This document shows positions 16,362 through 24,559 of a DNA stretch of 29,642 nt, one piece after another. The position numbers were made by a program, and so were the translations under genes. The notes beneath the pieces are model-generated. The model did not search any database, was not told the DNA's origin, and saw nothing but the letters and a program-made list of their open reading frames with translations. The stretch comes from CAYZIB01 sp964478425 (GTDB lineage Bacteria; Bacillota_I; Bacilli_A; Acholeplasmatales; WRBM01). The stretch lies in contig CAYZIB010000014.1 of assembly GCA_964478425.1 (NCBI GenBank), forward strand, positions 1 through 29,642, written 5' to 3'. Positions within the stretch are counted from its first letter, which is position 1; every line of letters starts with the position of its first letter.

Positions 16362-16394
16362 ACTCAAAAATAAAAGCCAAAATTTCTTGGCTTT
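16362..16394 (-). terminator. Intrinsic terminator after dusB
   Basis: AAAGCCAA (16373-16380) / TTGGCTTT (16387-16394) with a 6-nt loop. TTATTTTT follows on the minus strand. It overlaps the dusB stop codon and may also stop plus-strand transcripts. Confidence 0.85.
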
Positions 16395-17352
16395 ATTTTA
16401 TAAAATCATTTATTTTATTTATTAAAGTATTATAATCATTAATTTTAAATATTTCTTGTTTAAATTTAGTAGCTTCCTTCATTCCTTTAACATAATAGGC
16501 AAGATGTGTTCTAAATTCTAAAATACCTATTTTTTCGCCCTTTAAATCAATCAAATAATCAAGATGCTTTAAAATTATTTTCCTTTTTTCTTCTAACGAA
16601 ACAAATCTAACTTCTTTATGATCTAAATAATCAATTATTTCACTTATTAACCAAGGATTTCCTAATACTCCTCTTGAAATCATTATTGCATCACATTTTG
16701 TTTCATTAAGCATATTTAATGCATCTTCTTTTGTTAGAATATCCCCATTACCAATAATAGGTATACTTAATTCTTCTTTTAATTTTTTTATATGTGACCA
16801 ATCAGATTTACCTTTATACATATCTGATCTAGTTCTTGCATGAAGAACTATTGCATCAGCTTTTGCTTTTTCAATCATTTTTCCAACTTCTAAATAATTA
16901 ATACTATTATGATCCCAACCAAGTCTTATTTTAACAGTAACAGGTTTTTTTACATTTTCTTTAACTGATTTAACAATTTCATATACTAAATTAGGATCTT
17001 TTAATAAAGCTGCTCCAGATTCACCTTTTTTGGCTACTTTATTAACAGGACATCCCATATTAATATCAATAATATCAGCATTACTATATTTATCGATATA
17101 GATTGCTGCTTTAGTGATTTCTTCTTTTGTTGAGCCAAAAACTTGCATTGAAATAGGTCTTTCAAAATCATCAACTAAAATCATATTTAAAGTTTTTTTA
17201 TTCTCGTGAATTATTGCTTTATCACTAACCATTTCTGCACATATTAGTCCAGGATTAAACTCTTTACATATTTTTCTAAACGCTTGATTTGAAATTCCCG
17301 CCATAGGCCCTATTATAATATTATTTTTTAATTCTACATTTCCAATTTTCAT
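16393..17352 (-). CDS. dusB: tRNA-dihydrouridine synthase (DusB-type)
   Basis: The protein is 319 residues from the ATG at 17352. An ATG four codons upstream (17364) is possible, but GGTG lies six bases before 17352, and the -10 at 17369-17374 would put the transcript start almost on 17364. Motifs: IIIGPMAGISNQAFRKIC (FMN-binding start), DINMGCPVNKVAKKGESGAA with catalytic C101, TVKIRLGW, and LHARTRSDMYKG. The enzyme reduces specific uridines of tRNA to dihydrouridine using FMN and NADPH. It is divergent from udk and monocistronic. Confidence 0.95.
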   Translation of the reverse strand: MKIGNVELKNNIIIGPMAGISNQAFRKICKEFNPGLICAEMVSDKAIIHENKKTLNMILVDDFERPISMQVFGSTKEEITKAAIYIDKYSNADIIDINMGCPVNKVAKKGESGAALLKDPNLVYEIVKSVKENVKKPVTVKIRLGWDHNSINYLEVGKMIEKAKADAIVLHARTRSDMYKGKSDWSHIKKLKEELSIPIIGNGDILTKEDALNMLNETKCDAIMISRGVLGNPWLISEIIDYLDHKEVRFVSLEEKRKIILKHLDYLIDLKGEKIGILEFRTHLAYYVKGMKEATKFKQEIFKINDYNTLINKINDFIK

Positions 17353-17368
17353 TATAAACACCATAAAT

Positions 17369-17377
17369 ATAATACCA
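17369..17377 (-). promoter_or_regulatory. Extended -10 promoter of dusB
   Basis: TGG-TATTAT on the minus strand (17377-17369). It lies ten bases from the -35 of the divergent udk promoter, so the two could interfere. Confidence 0.5.
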
Positions 17378-17386
17378 TATTTTATA

Positions 17387-17415
17387 TTGACTTACCAGTT
17401 TTTTAAATATATAAT
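17387..17415 (+). promoter_or_regulatory. Vegetative promoter of udk-hslO
   Basis: -35 TTGACT (17387-17392), exactly 17 nt, then -10 TATAAT (17410-17415). CGGAGGAATT precedes the udk ATG. Confidence 0.9.
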
Positions 17416-17435
17416 AAACTAAAAACGGAGGAATT

Positions 17436-18062
17436 ATGGAAACTACAATAATTGGGATTGCTGGTGGTACAGCTTCCGGAAAAACTTCAATTGCAAAAAA
17501 ATTATACGAAAATTCTAAAAAAAATGGTTCTGTTATCGTTATTAAATTAGATGATTATTATAAAGATTTATCCCATTTATCTTTTGAAGATAGAAAAAAT
17601 GTTAATTATGATCATCCTGACCAATATGATATGGAACTATTAATAAATAATTTAATAGATTTAAAAAATCAAAAACCGATATATAAACCAATATATGATT
17701 TTGTAACTCATACAAGAAAAAAAGAATTTGAATTAATTAATCCTTGTAATGTAATTATCGTAGAAGGAATAATGATTTTTCAAAATCAAAAATTAAGAGA
17801 TTTATTTGATATTAAATTATATGTTGAAACACCAAATGATATTAGATTTATTAGAAGATTAAAAAGAGATATGGTTGAAAGAGGAAGAGATTTTAATTCT
17901 GTTATTGACCAATATCTTAATACAGTCAGACCAATGCATTTAACATTTGTTGAGCCTTCTAAAGTATATGCAGATTTAATCATTCCTGAAGGCGGAGAAA
18001 ATGAAGTTGCAATCGATGTTATTATGACTAAAATATTAAAATTATTAAAGGTGAAAGAATGA
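17436..18062 (+). CDS. udk: Uridine kinase
   Basis: A 208-residue P-loop kinase. Walker A is GGTASGKTS (10-18), the lid-side motif is KLDDYYKDLSHLSFEDRKNV, the substrate loop is NYDHPDQYDMELL, and EGIMIF and RLKRDMVERGRD complete the family pattern. It phosphorylates uridine and cytidine in pyrimidine salvage. The stop TGA overlaps the hslO start (ATGA), so both are translated as a coupled pair, an unusual partner for udk. Confidence 0.95.
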   Translation: METTIIGIAGGTASGKTSIAKKLYENSKKNGSVIVIKLDDYYKDLSHLSFEDRKNVNYDHPDQYDMELLINNLIDLKNQKPIYKPIYDFVTHTRKKEFELINPCNVIIVEGIMIFQNQKLRDLFDIKLYVETPNDIRFIRRLKRDMVERGRDFNSVIDQYLNTVRPMHLTFVEPSKVYADLIIPEGGENEVAIDVIMTKILKLLKVKE

Positions 18063-18913
18063 AAGATCAAGTTATTAAATCATTAATTTTTAATGAAAAT
18101 GTAAGATTATATGTTGCATCATCTACAAATTTAGTAAATGAAATGCAAAAAAGACAAAACCTATGGCCAACAACTTTAGCAGCTTTAGGAAGAACTCTAA
18201 CAGTAACAGCAATGATGGGTTTAATGTTAAAACAAAATAGCAATATTGCAATCGAAATAGATGGAAAAGGACCAGCAGGAAGAATTATTACTGGCGGTAA
18301 TTCAAAAGGGGAAGTTAAAGGATATATTGAACATCCCGAAGTTCATTTTGAATATCATGATCAAAAAAAATTAAATGTTGGTATGGCTGTTGGTAATGAA
18401 GGATTCTTAACAGTTACAAAAGATTTAGGATTTGGAAAAATTTATACATCGCAAGTAGAATTAATAGATGGTGAGATTGCTGATGATTTTACATATTATT
18501 TTGCTAAGTCTGAACAAATTCCTACTTCTGTTGGATTAGGAGTTTTAGTAGATGTCGATAATAAAGCTATAAGTAGTGGAGGTTTTATATTACAAGTTCT
18601 ACCAAATTGTCCTGATGAAATAATAGATAAATTAGAAGAAATTATTAATAACTTAGGAAATGTCTCAGATATAATAAAAAGCATTGACAATTTAGAAGAT
18701 TTTATCAAATTATTTTCTAATGATTACAAAATACTAGATACATTAGATATTAAATATCAATGTGATTGTTCAAGAGAAAAATTTTTAAAAGGACTAAAAT
18801 CTATTAATAAAGATGAATTAAATAAAATATTAGAAGAAGATAAAAAAATAGAAACAGTTTGTAACTTTTGTTTAGAAAAATATACATTCACAAAAGAAGA
18901 TTTTGAAAAATAA
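18059..18913 (+). CDS. hslO: Redox-regulated chaperone Hsp33
   Basis: The 284-residue protein has the Hsp33 core (LWPTTLAALGRTLTVTAMMG, IDGKGPAGRI, GYIEHP) and the C-terminal zinc switch C235-x-C237 and C268-x2-C271. Zinc keeps it inactive. Oxidation releases zinc, forms disulfides and unfolds the linker, turning on holdase activity against protein aggregation. It is the second gene of the udk operon, with GGTGAAAG inside the end of udk as ribosome site. All four cysteines are present, so redox control should be intact. Confidence 0.96.
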   Translation: MKDQVIKSLIFNENVRLYVASSTNLVNEMQKRQNLWPTTLAALGRTLTVTAMMGLMLKQNSNIAIEIDGKGPAGRIITGGNSKGEVKGYIEHPEVHFEYHDQKKLNVGMAVGNEGFLTVTKDLGFGKIYTSQVELIDGEIADDFTYYFAKSEQIPTSVGLGVLVDVDNKAISSGGFILQVLPNCPDEIIDKLEEIINNLGNVSDIIKSIDNLEDFIKLFSNDYKILDTLDIKYQCDCSREKFLKGLKSINKDELNKILEEDKKIETVCNFCLEKYTFTKEDFEK

Positions 18914-18950
18914 AATAGGATGGGCATAAATTTGTCCATCCTATTTTTTA
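18913..18950. terminator. Bidirectional terminator between hslO and lysS
   Basis: A long stem (AAATAGGATGG at 18913-18923 pairs with CCATCCTATTT at 18936-18946, extended by GC/GT pairs) with A/T runs on both sides serves the converging hslO and lysS. Confidence 0.92.
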
Positions 18951-18960
18951 AATTATCTTA

Positions 18961-20448
18961 TTATTGATCTCTTTTTTTCATATGTGGGAAAAATAAAACA
19001 TCTCTTATATTAGTTGTTCCTGTTAATAACATAACAAGTCTATCAATTCCAATTCCAACTCCACCTGTTGGAGGCATTCCATATTCTAATGCTTCTATAA
19101 AATCATTATCCATTTCATTTGCTTCATCATTTCCTAAATCTTTTTCTTTTAATTGATTTAAGAATCTTTCTTTTTGATCTATTGGATCATTTAATTCACT
19201 AAATGCATTAGCATATTCACTACCATTAATAAATAATTCAAATCTATCAGTAAATCTATTATCATCTAAATTCATTTTTGCTAATGGTGAAATTTCAACC
19301 GGATGACCATATACAAATGTTGGTTGAATTAATTTATCTTCACAATATTTTTCGAAAAATTCATTAATAATATGTCCTACAGTAAAATGTTTTTGAACTT
19401 CAATATCATGTTCTTTTGCAATTTTTGTAGCTTCTTCAAAAGTATAATGATTAAAAAAATCAACATTAGCATATTCCTTAATTAATTCAACCATATGTAC
19501 TCTTCTAAATCCTTTAGATAAATTAATTTCTTTATTGTCAAATATTACAGTTGTAGTATTTAAAACATCATTAGCAACGTAACTTATTAAATCTTCAACT
19601 AAATCCATCATACCTTCCATATCACTATATGCAAGATATGCTTCTACTGTTGTAAATTCAGGATTATGTTTAGCATCCATTCCTTCATTTCTGAAAAGTC
19701 TACCAATTTCATAAACAGCTTCAAGTCCACCAACTATTAATCTTTTTAAACATAATTCTGTTGCAATTCTTAAATAAAAATCCATATCTAATGTGTTATG
19801 GTGTGTAACAAATGGTCTTGCTGCAGCTCCTCCTAAAATAGGTTGTAATACTGGTGTTTCAACTTCAATAAATCCTTTGTTATCTAAAAATCTTTGAATA
19901 GATCTAATAATTTTACTTCTTTTAATAAAAACTTCTTTAGAATCATCATTCATTATTAAGTCAACATATCTTTTTCTTCTTGCTTCTTCCTTATCTTGTA
20001 GACCATGAAATTTTTCTGGTAATGGTCTTAATGCTTTTGATAGATGCTCATATTTAGTAACTTTAACACTTAATTCCCCTGTTTTAGTTACAAATAATAC
20101 TCCAGTAACACCTATTATATCTCCAATATCAGCACTCTTAAAAATTAAATAATCATCTAAAATAATGTCTTTTCTAATATATAATTGAATAATTCCAAAT
20201 TTATCTTTAATATGACAAAAAGCAATTTTTCCCATGTCTCTTTTAGTCATAATACGACCTGCAATTTTTACTTCAAATTGCATTTCTTCTAATTCGTCAT
20301 GAGAATAATTTTTATAGTTATCTTTAATTAATTTTGAGTTTGTTGTTCTATCAAATCTTTTTCCGAATGGTAAAACATTATTTTCTTTTAAGAAATCAAT
20401 TTTATTTCTTCTGATAATTTCTTGTTCTGTTAATTTTTCTTCTGCCAT
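18961..20448 (-). CDS. lysS: Lysyl-tRNA synthetase, class II
   Basis: The 495-residue enzyme has an N-terminal OB-fold anticodon-binding domain (VKIAGRIMTKRDMGKIAFCHI) and the class II core. Motif 1 lies near ETPVLQPILGGAAARPFVTH, motif 2 is YEIGRLFRNEGMDAKHNPEF, and motif 3 is GVGIGIDRLVMLLT. It charges tRNA-Lys. It begins two bases after the yabQ stop, and its ribosome site GGAGGAAT lies in the last codons of yabQ. An essential gene is therefore placed directly behind two sporulation genes; it must also have a vegetative promoter, probably inside yabQ or yabP. Confidence 0.98.
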   Translation of the reverse strand: MAEEKLTEQEIIRRNKIDFLKENNVLPFGKRFDRTTNSKLIKDNYKNYSHDELEEMQFEVKIAGRIMTKRDMGKIAFCHIKDKFGIIQLYIRKDIILDDYLIFKSADIGDIIGVTGVLFVTKTGELSVKVTKYEHLSKALRPLPEKFHGLQDKEEARRKRYVDLIMNDDSKEVFIKRSKIIRSIQRFLDNKGFIEVETPVLQPILGGAAARPFVTHHNTLDMDFYLRIATELCLKRLIVGGLEAVYEIGRLFRNEGMDAKHNPEFTTVEAYLAYSDMEGMMDLVEDLISYVANDVLNTTTVIFDNKEINLSKGFRRVHMVELIKEYANVDFFNHYTFEEATKIAKEHDIEVQKHFTVGHIINEFFEKYCEDKLIQPTFVYGHPVEISPLAKMNLDDNRFTDRFELFINGSEYANAFSELNDPIDQKERFLNQLKEKDLGNDEANEMDNDFIEALEYGMPPTGGVGIGIDRLVMLLTGTTNIRDVLFFPHMKKRDQ

Positions 20449-20450
20449 AA

Positions 20451-20864
20451 TTATTCCTCCATCTTTTTTATTATACCATGTTTATTTGGGTTTTTAAACC
20501 ATTTTTTTAATTGTTTTATACAAAATATAGGGAAAAGTATTACTTTTAAAATAAAACTTATTATTGCATAAAAATAATAGATATTATCTTTTATAAATTG
20601 ATCTAAATAAATATAAGCTAAAAAATACCCAAATAAAAAAAATAAAATTAAATATTTTGATAAGTCATTTTTTAAATTGATTTTAAAAAAATCATTTAAT
20701 AAATATATAACCAAAATCCAATATAACAAATCAAATAAATTTTCTAATATTTTTAAATTAATTTTTAATTTGAATATAAGATTTAATATTTTATAAATTG
20801 TTTCTATCAAAAATCCAAATAAAATAAAAAATAAAATTAAGTAAATTTCTGTTTTTAAATTCAT
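20451..20864 (-). CDS. yabQ: Spore cortex biosynthesis membrane protein YabQ
   Basis: A 137-residue protein with about four membrane helices and a short basic C-terminus. The pattern fits YabQ: an N-terminal helix, NLFDLLYWILVIYLLNDFF (the ND/LFW-type segment), then LFGYFLAYIYLDQF. B. subtilis YabQ is about 211 residues, so this one is shorter at the C-terminus. YabQ is needed for cortex peptidoglycan formation and sits in the outer forespore membrane. Sequence similarity is modest, but pairing with yabP by a four-base ATGA overlap is the family-typical arrangement. divIC, the usual next gene, is absent. Confidence 0.75.
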   Translation of the reverse strand: MNLKTEIYLILFFILFGFLIETIYKILNLIFKLKINLKILENLFDLLYWILVIYLLNDFFKINLKNDLSKYLILFFLFGYFLAYIYLDQFIKDNIYYFYAIISFILKVILFPIFCIKQLKKWFKNPNKHGIIKKMEE

Positions 20865-21145
20865 TTGAATATTTTAGAAAAAAAGTTTCTTTTTTTAGTA
20901 TTTTTAATGTTTGTTAAATCATTATATTTAATTAAATTAATTTTACCTTTTATTAAAATATTTTGCTTATCTAAGTTCAAATCTATCATTTCAAGGTTTT
21001 CTCCTTCTATTAATAGAGGTCCATTTTTTGTTGTTAAATCAAATTTTAATTTATTTAAACTATTTACCTTTTTTATTCCTTTTATTTCCAATAAATTTCT
21101 GTTTTTTAAAATTATTTGACTTTCTAATTCATTAATATTTTGCAT
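20861..21145 (-). CDS. yabP: Sporulation protein YabP
   Basis: A 94-residue soluble protein, close to the usual family length of about 100. It shows the family pattern: an N-terminal polar stretch with LKNRNLLEIKGIKKVNSLN, then NGPLLIEGENLEMIDLNLDK and ILIKGKINLIKY, with a basic FFSKIF tail. YabP is a mother-cell protein linked to cortex assembly and is found only in endospore formers and their relatives. GGTGATTG precedes the ATG. It heads the yabP-yabQ-lysS run behind a sigma-E-like promoter. Confidence 0.82.
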   Translation of the reverse strand: MQNINELESQIILKNRNLLEIKGIKKVNSLNKLKFDLTTKNGPLLIEGENLEMIDLNLDKQNILIKGKINLIKYNDLTNIKNTKKRNFFSKIFK

Positions 21146-21159
21146 TCAATCACCATTTA

Positions 21160-21187
21160 ATTATATGACTAAATAAATTAAAAATGA
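21160..21187 (-). promoter_or_regulatory. Candidate sigma-E-type promoter of yabP-yabQ
   Basis: TCATTTT (21187-21181), a 13-nt spacer and CATATAAT (21167-21160) lie just before the yabP ribosome site. The published sigma-E pattern is about KMATATT, 14-15 nt, CATACA-T. Each box has one mismatch here and the spacer is one base short. yabP is a sigma-E gene in B. subtilis. Confidence 0.5.
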
Positions 21188-21194
21188 TTAAACT

Positions 21195-21231
21195 AAAAAA
21201 ATAAAAGCTAAATATTCGCCCTTATTTTTTT
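21195..21231 (-). terminator. Terminator at the end of the SipW/TasA-like locus
   Basis: A 14-bp A/T-rich stem (21195-21208 with 21218-21231, two G-U pairs, GC at the loop) overlaps the stop codon of the beta-helix gene and ends in a T-run on the minus strand. Confidence 0.7.
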
Positions 21232-24200
21232 CCTTCATACCAAATAGGATTTGTATTTACTTGATCTCCCCATATTTTTTTTACACCCCATCCACTATCT
21301 TGTGTTCCATTACAAATTGTATATTTATTTACATTATATGAAGTATAACTTGACTTTCCTTGAATATTTGGATCAAAATACATGCTTAAATTATATGTTC
21401 CATAATAAATATATATATTTGTTGTTTTAGTACTGTCACTATTATTTGTTATTGGATTTAAAGCAATAGATGCTTTAAAACCATTAGAACTAGTACCGTT
21501 TAAAACAATTAATTCTTTGACTTGTTCATAATTATCTTCTGTATATTTTTCGCTTAATTCTTTTTCTGTATAAGCTCCAAATATAATATTTGTATCATCA
21601 TAAACATTAAATGCATCATGTGCTCCTGAGCTTGATCCAAATATACCTTCATAAATATAAACGTTTGCTTTTTTACTACTTATTATTTTTTTATTTGCAA
21701 TTTTTGTAACACCTGTTATAAATGCTCCACCATTTCCTCCATCAAAAAATCCACCATATATATTAGTTTCTGATCCTCCAACAACTTTTAATCCATAAAA
21801 AGCACTAGGTCCTGTCTTTTGTTCTAATACTCCAGATTCTGCATTCATATATCCATAAAACGAACCATCATAAATAGTAATTATTCCATTTTCTTCATTA
21901 ATATCATCTGTTCCATTTACATATATACCATTTCCAAATTGTGCTTCATATATTCCGTTATAAATAGTAATATTTCCACCATCAAGTTCAACAGCATGAC
22001 CACCTGTTATACTCTTATAACTTTGCCATGATCCTTCCTTAGTTCCAATAGCATCATACTCTTCTCCAACTTTATTTCCTTTAGCATAAACTTCAACCAA
22101 ATCATTATCATTATTATTTCCAAGCACTATCGATCCTTTAGATATTCCATTTTTACCGGCATATATACCTCCACCAATTAAAGAATTAATCGTACCTTTT
22201 TTAATTACAACATCCCCACCATAAACTCTTACAGCATAACTTGTTACTACTAATGATGAATAAATATAATTAGTAATATCTGTATTATTATATAATCCTG
22301 TGTGAGTAATATTTAAATACCCCTTAGATGTAAATGACCCACCATTTACATATATACCATCTGTATTAACATAATCTGCATCTTCTAATTTATCATTAGT
22401 TCTAGTAGGTAATGTTAAATCATAACTATTTTTATTACTATTACTTGTTGTATTAGAAGAAACAATTATATAATTACTATCTTCTAAAAAGTTTATATCT
22501 CCATTTTTTATTGCAATAGCTGATGCTTTATTTGTGGTAATTTTACCGTTACCACTTAAATTTATTGTTCCACCATTACTAACTACCCCTAATTCATTTG
22601 AATAAACATTAGTATCTACTAAATTCATAATACTTGAAGTGTTAGAACTTGATAAAAATACACCTACACTGGCTCTTATTTTCCCATTTTTTGTACTAAT
22701 TTTATCAAATCCAATTGAAATAGTAGAATTACTAATATTAATATCTATTTCATCAGTAGAATCAGCATAAATTCCATAACAATTATCATTGCTATCTAAT
22801 ATAATATTTCCGTTATTTAATTCAATAGTTCCAAATTGAGAATAAATACCATAAGATTTATCGCCTTTAATATTGTAAGAATAACTATTTGATACTATAG
22901 ATCCCCCATCACTAACTAATATACCTTTACATTCATTTCCTTCAATTACCATATTAGATTCCGTATCTGAATTTAAATGAACTGTTCCTTTTATAGAATA
23001 AATACCTGTAGAATTATCGCCTTTAACATCAAAATCAGTATTATATATATTAAAGTTATTTTCACCTGTTATTGTTGAATAAATAGCATATGATTTATCT
23101 CCTTTTATAATTACATTTGAATTATAAATAGAAAGTTTACCTTGTTTCATATTTATTGCAGATTTTGTATTAACATCATTACTTGATCCGTTTGTCAAAT
23201 TTTTAGTTAAATTACCCTGCATAATAGATAAATCTCCACCTTGCATGCTGATAATATTATTATTAGATGAATAATATTTACCATTATGAATCTTAACTAT
23301 AGCATTTCCCCCATTTAAAATACAATAGCTTTCTCCTTTTTTAGATAATGTATCATTATTAAAATTAGTAAAATAATTTGTATCAAACGCTTCTTTATCA
23401 GATTCTTTAATATTGACTGAATTTAATTCATCATATATCGTAGCATCTGGAATTCTTGAAGAAAATTGTCCTTTATTTACTGTGATATTTCCACCTTGTG
23501 CATTAACACATGCTGTAGTGTTAACTCCAAAATATTGATAAAATGACCCATCTTGAACTTCAAGATTTCCATCATTCATTTGGATAGCAGCATAATATTC
23601 TTCTATTTTTGTTTTCTTTTCTGCTTTAGAAATTATATTATTATATCCATAGATTGTAACTTCTATATCTGTATCATTATTTTTTTCATATCCTGTATAA
23701 GTATAAGTATCTTTATCAATATAATATGTATAATACCAATCAGCCATTGAAGTATTAGTAGCATTACTTACTGTAGTTTCACTTGTTGTAAAATAACAAT
23801 AAGTATCTTTATTGATTGTTATATCTCCTTTTGTTATATCACTATCAAAATACAAATTACCATGATTATATGTTATTTCTCCTTTTTTTGTAGGATACGA
23901 TTTTATAATTGGTGCTTCTTTTATTTCGCTTTTTGAGTTTGTGTGATAATTAACCTTTTCAGGATTATTTTCTACTAATGTTCTTTTAGTATTACTATTA
24001 GATTCATTATTTAAAATAAGATTATTATACGTATAATATTCAGAATATCTAGGCCCACTTTCAAAAAAACCAGTTACAACTGTAAGTGTTCCTCCATTTA
24101 TATTAAATACTGAGCCTACAGGATTATATAATCCTCCCGTTTGTTCATCTGATGAATCTACTACTGTAAGTCTTACACCTTCATTTATATTTAATATAGG

Positions 24201-24539
24201 GTCATATCCATTTCTTTGAATTTCAATTCCGTTTAAATCTAAAATAAGATCATTATTTAAATTTTCTGCTTTTTGAGTTATTATTAATGGATTTTCAATT
24301 TCTTTATCTAACTGTACATATGTATATCCTTGATTTATAGCTGCAAATAATTCATCTGCTGTATTAACAACAAAAACTGAATTAATTGTAAAATCTATAC
24401 TTTCATCTTCACCGTAATACGCTTTTTCATCACTAATATATTTAGCAAGTGATATACTTACCATAAAAGAAAGTAAAAGCATAGAAAAAATTAATAAATA
24501 CAATATTTTTTTTAAAGATAATAATTTATTAGTTTTCAT
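21222..24539 (-). CDS. Large exported beta-helix surface protein with SipW-type signal peptide
   Basis: 1105 residues. The N-terminal hydrophobic helix (11-32) ends in SLAKYISDEKA, a SipW-dependent-type cleavage region. After a spacer, LFAAINQGYTYVQLDKEI and LDLNGIEIQRN mark the entry to a predicted right-handed beta-helix. Short strands with INGGTLTV, QGGNITVNKG, MQGGDLSIMQGN, DGGNITIYNG and VNGTDDINEENG-like turns recur to the end. The composition is rich in Asn, Ser, Thr, Gly and Tyr. There is no LPxTG motif, no C-terminal membrane helix and no enzymatic motif. It is most likely an extracellular fibre-associated or adhesive protein. It follows the 665-residue gene by 20 bases with AAAGGAGGTAAAA as ribosome site and is the last gene of the locus. 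No named family is recognised. Confidence 0.8.
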   Translation of the reverse strand: MKTNKLLSLKKILYLLIFSMLLLSFMVSISLAKYISDEKAYYGEDESIDFTINSVFVVNTADELFAAINQGYTYVQLDKEIENPLIITQKAENLNNDLILDLNGIEIQRNGYDPILNINEGVRLTVVDSSDEQTGGLYNPVGSVFNINGGTLTVVTGFFESGPRYSEYYTYNNLILNNESNSNTKRTLVENNPEKVNYHTNSKSEIKEAPIIKSYPTKKGEITYNHGNLYFDSDITKGDITINKDTYCYFTTSETTVSNATNTSMADWYYTYYIDKDTYTYTGYEKNNDTDIEVTIYGYNNIISKAEKKTKIEEYYAAIQMNDGNLEVQDGSFYQYFGVNTTACVNAQGGNITVNKGQFSSRIPDATIYDELNSVNIKESDKEAFDTNYFTNFNNDTLSKKGESYCILNGGNAIVKIHNGKYYSSNNNIISMQGGDLSIMQGNLTKNLTNGSSNDVNTKSAINMKQGKLSIYNSNVIIKGDKSYAIYSTITGENNFNIYNTDFDVKGDNSTGIYSIKGTVHLNSDTESNMVIEGNECKGILVSDGGSIVSNSYSYNIKGDKSYGIYSQFGTIELNNGNIILDSNDNCYGIYADSTDEIDINISNSTISIGFDKISTKNGKIRASVGVFLSSSNTSSIMNLVDTNVYSNELGVVSNGGTINLSGNGKITTNKASAIAIKNGDINFLEDSNYIIVSSNTTSNSNKNSYDLTLPTRTNDKLEDADYVNTDGIYVNGGSFTSKGYLNITHTGLYNNTDITNYIYSSLVVTSYAVRVYGGDVVIKKGTINSLIGGGIYAGKNGISKGSIVLGNNNDNDLVEVYAKGNKVGEEYDAIGTKEGSWQSYKSITGGHAVELDGGNITIYNGIYEAQFGNGIYVNGTDDINEENGIITIYDGSFYGYMNAESGVLEQKTGPSAFYGLKVVGGSETNIYGGFFDGGNGGAFITGVTKIANKKIISSKKANVYIYEGIFGSSSGAHDAFNVYDDTNIIFGAYTEKELSEKYTEDNYEQVKELIVLNGTSSNGFKASIALNPITNNSDSTKTTNIYIYYGTYNLSMYFDPNIQGKSSYTSYNVNKYTICNGTQDSGWGVKKIWGDQVNTNPIWYEGKK

Positions 24540-24559
24540 GTTTTACCTCCTTTAAATTT

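Noticed and set aside
15555..16394. The shared TTCTTGGCTTT near 15560 and 16390 as attachment sites of the lost recombinase element
   Set aside because: Both copies are the descending arms and T-runs of normal terminators, so the similarity is explained without att sites.
18059..18062. TGA read as tryptophan (mycoplasma code), suggested by the very low GC
   Set aside because: TGA ends udk, prs and yabP at ATGA overlaps, and tryptophan is encoded by TGG in the proteins, so the standard bacterial code applies.
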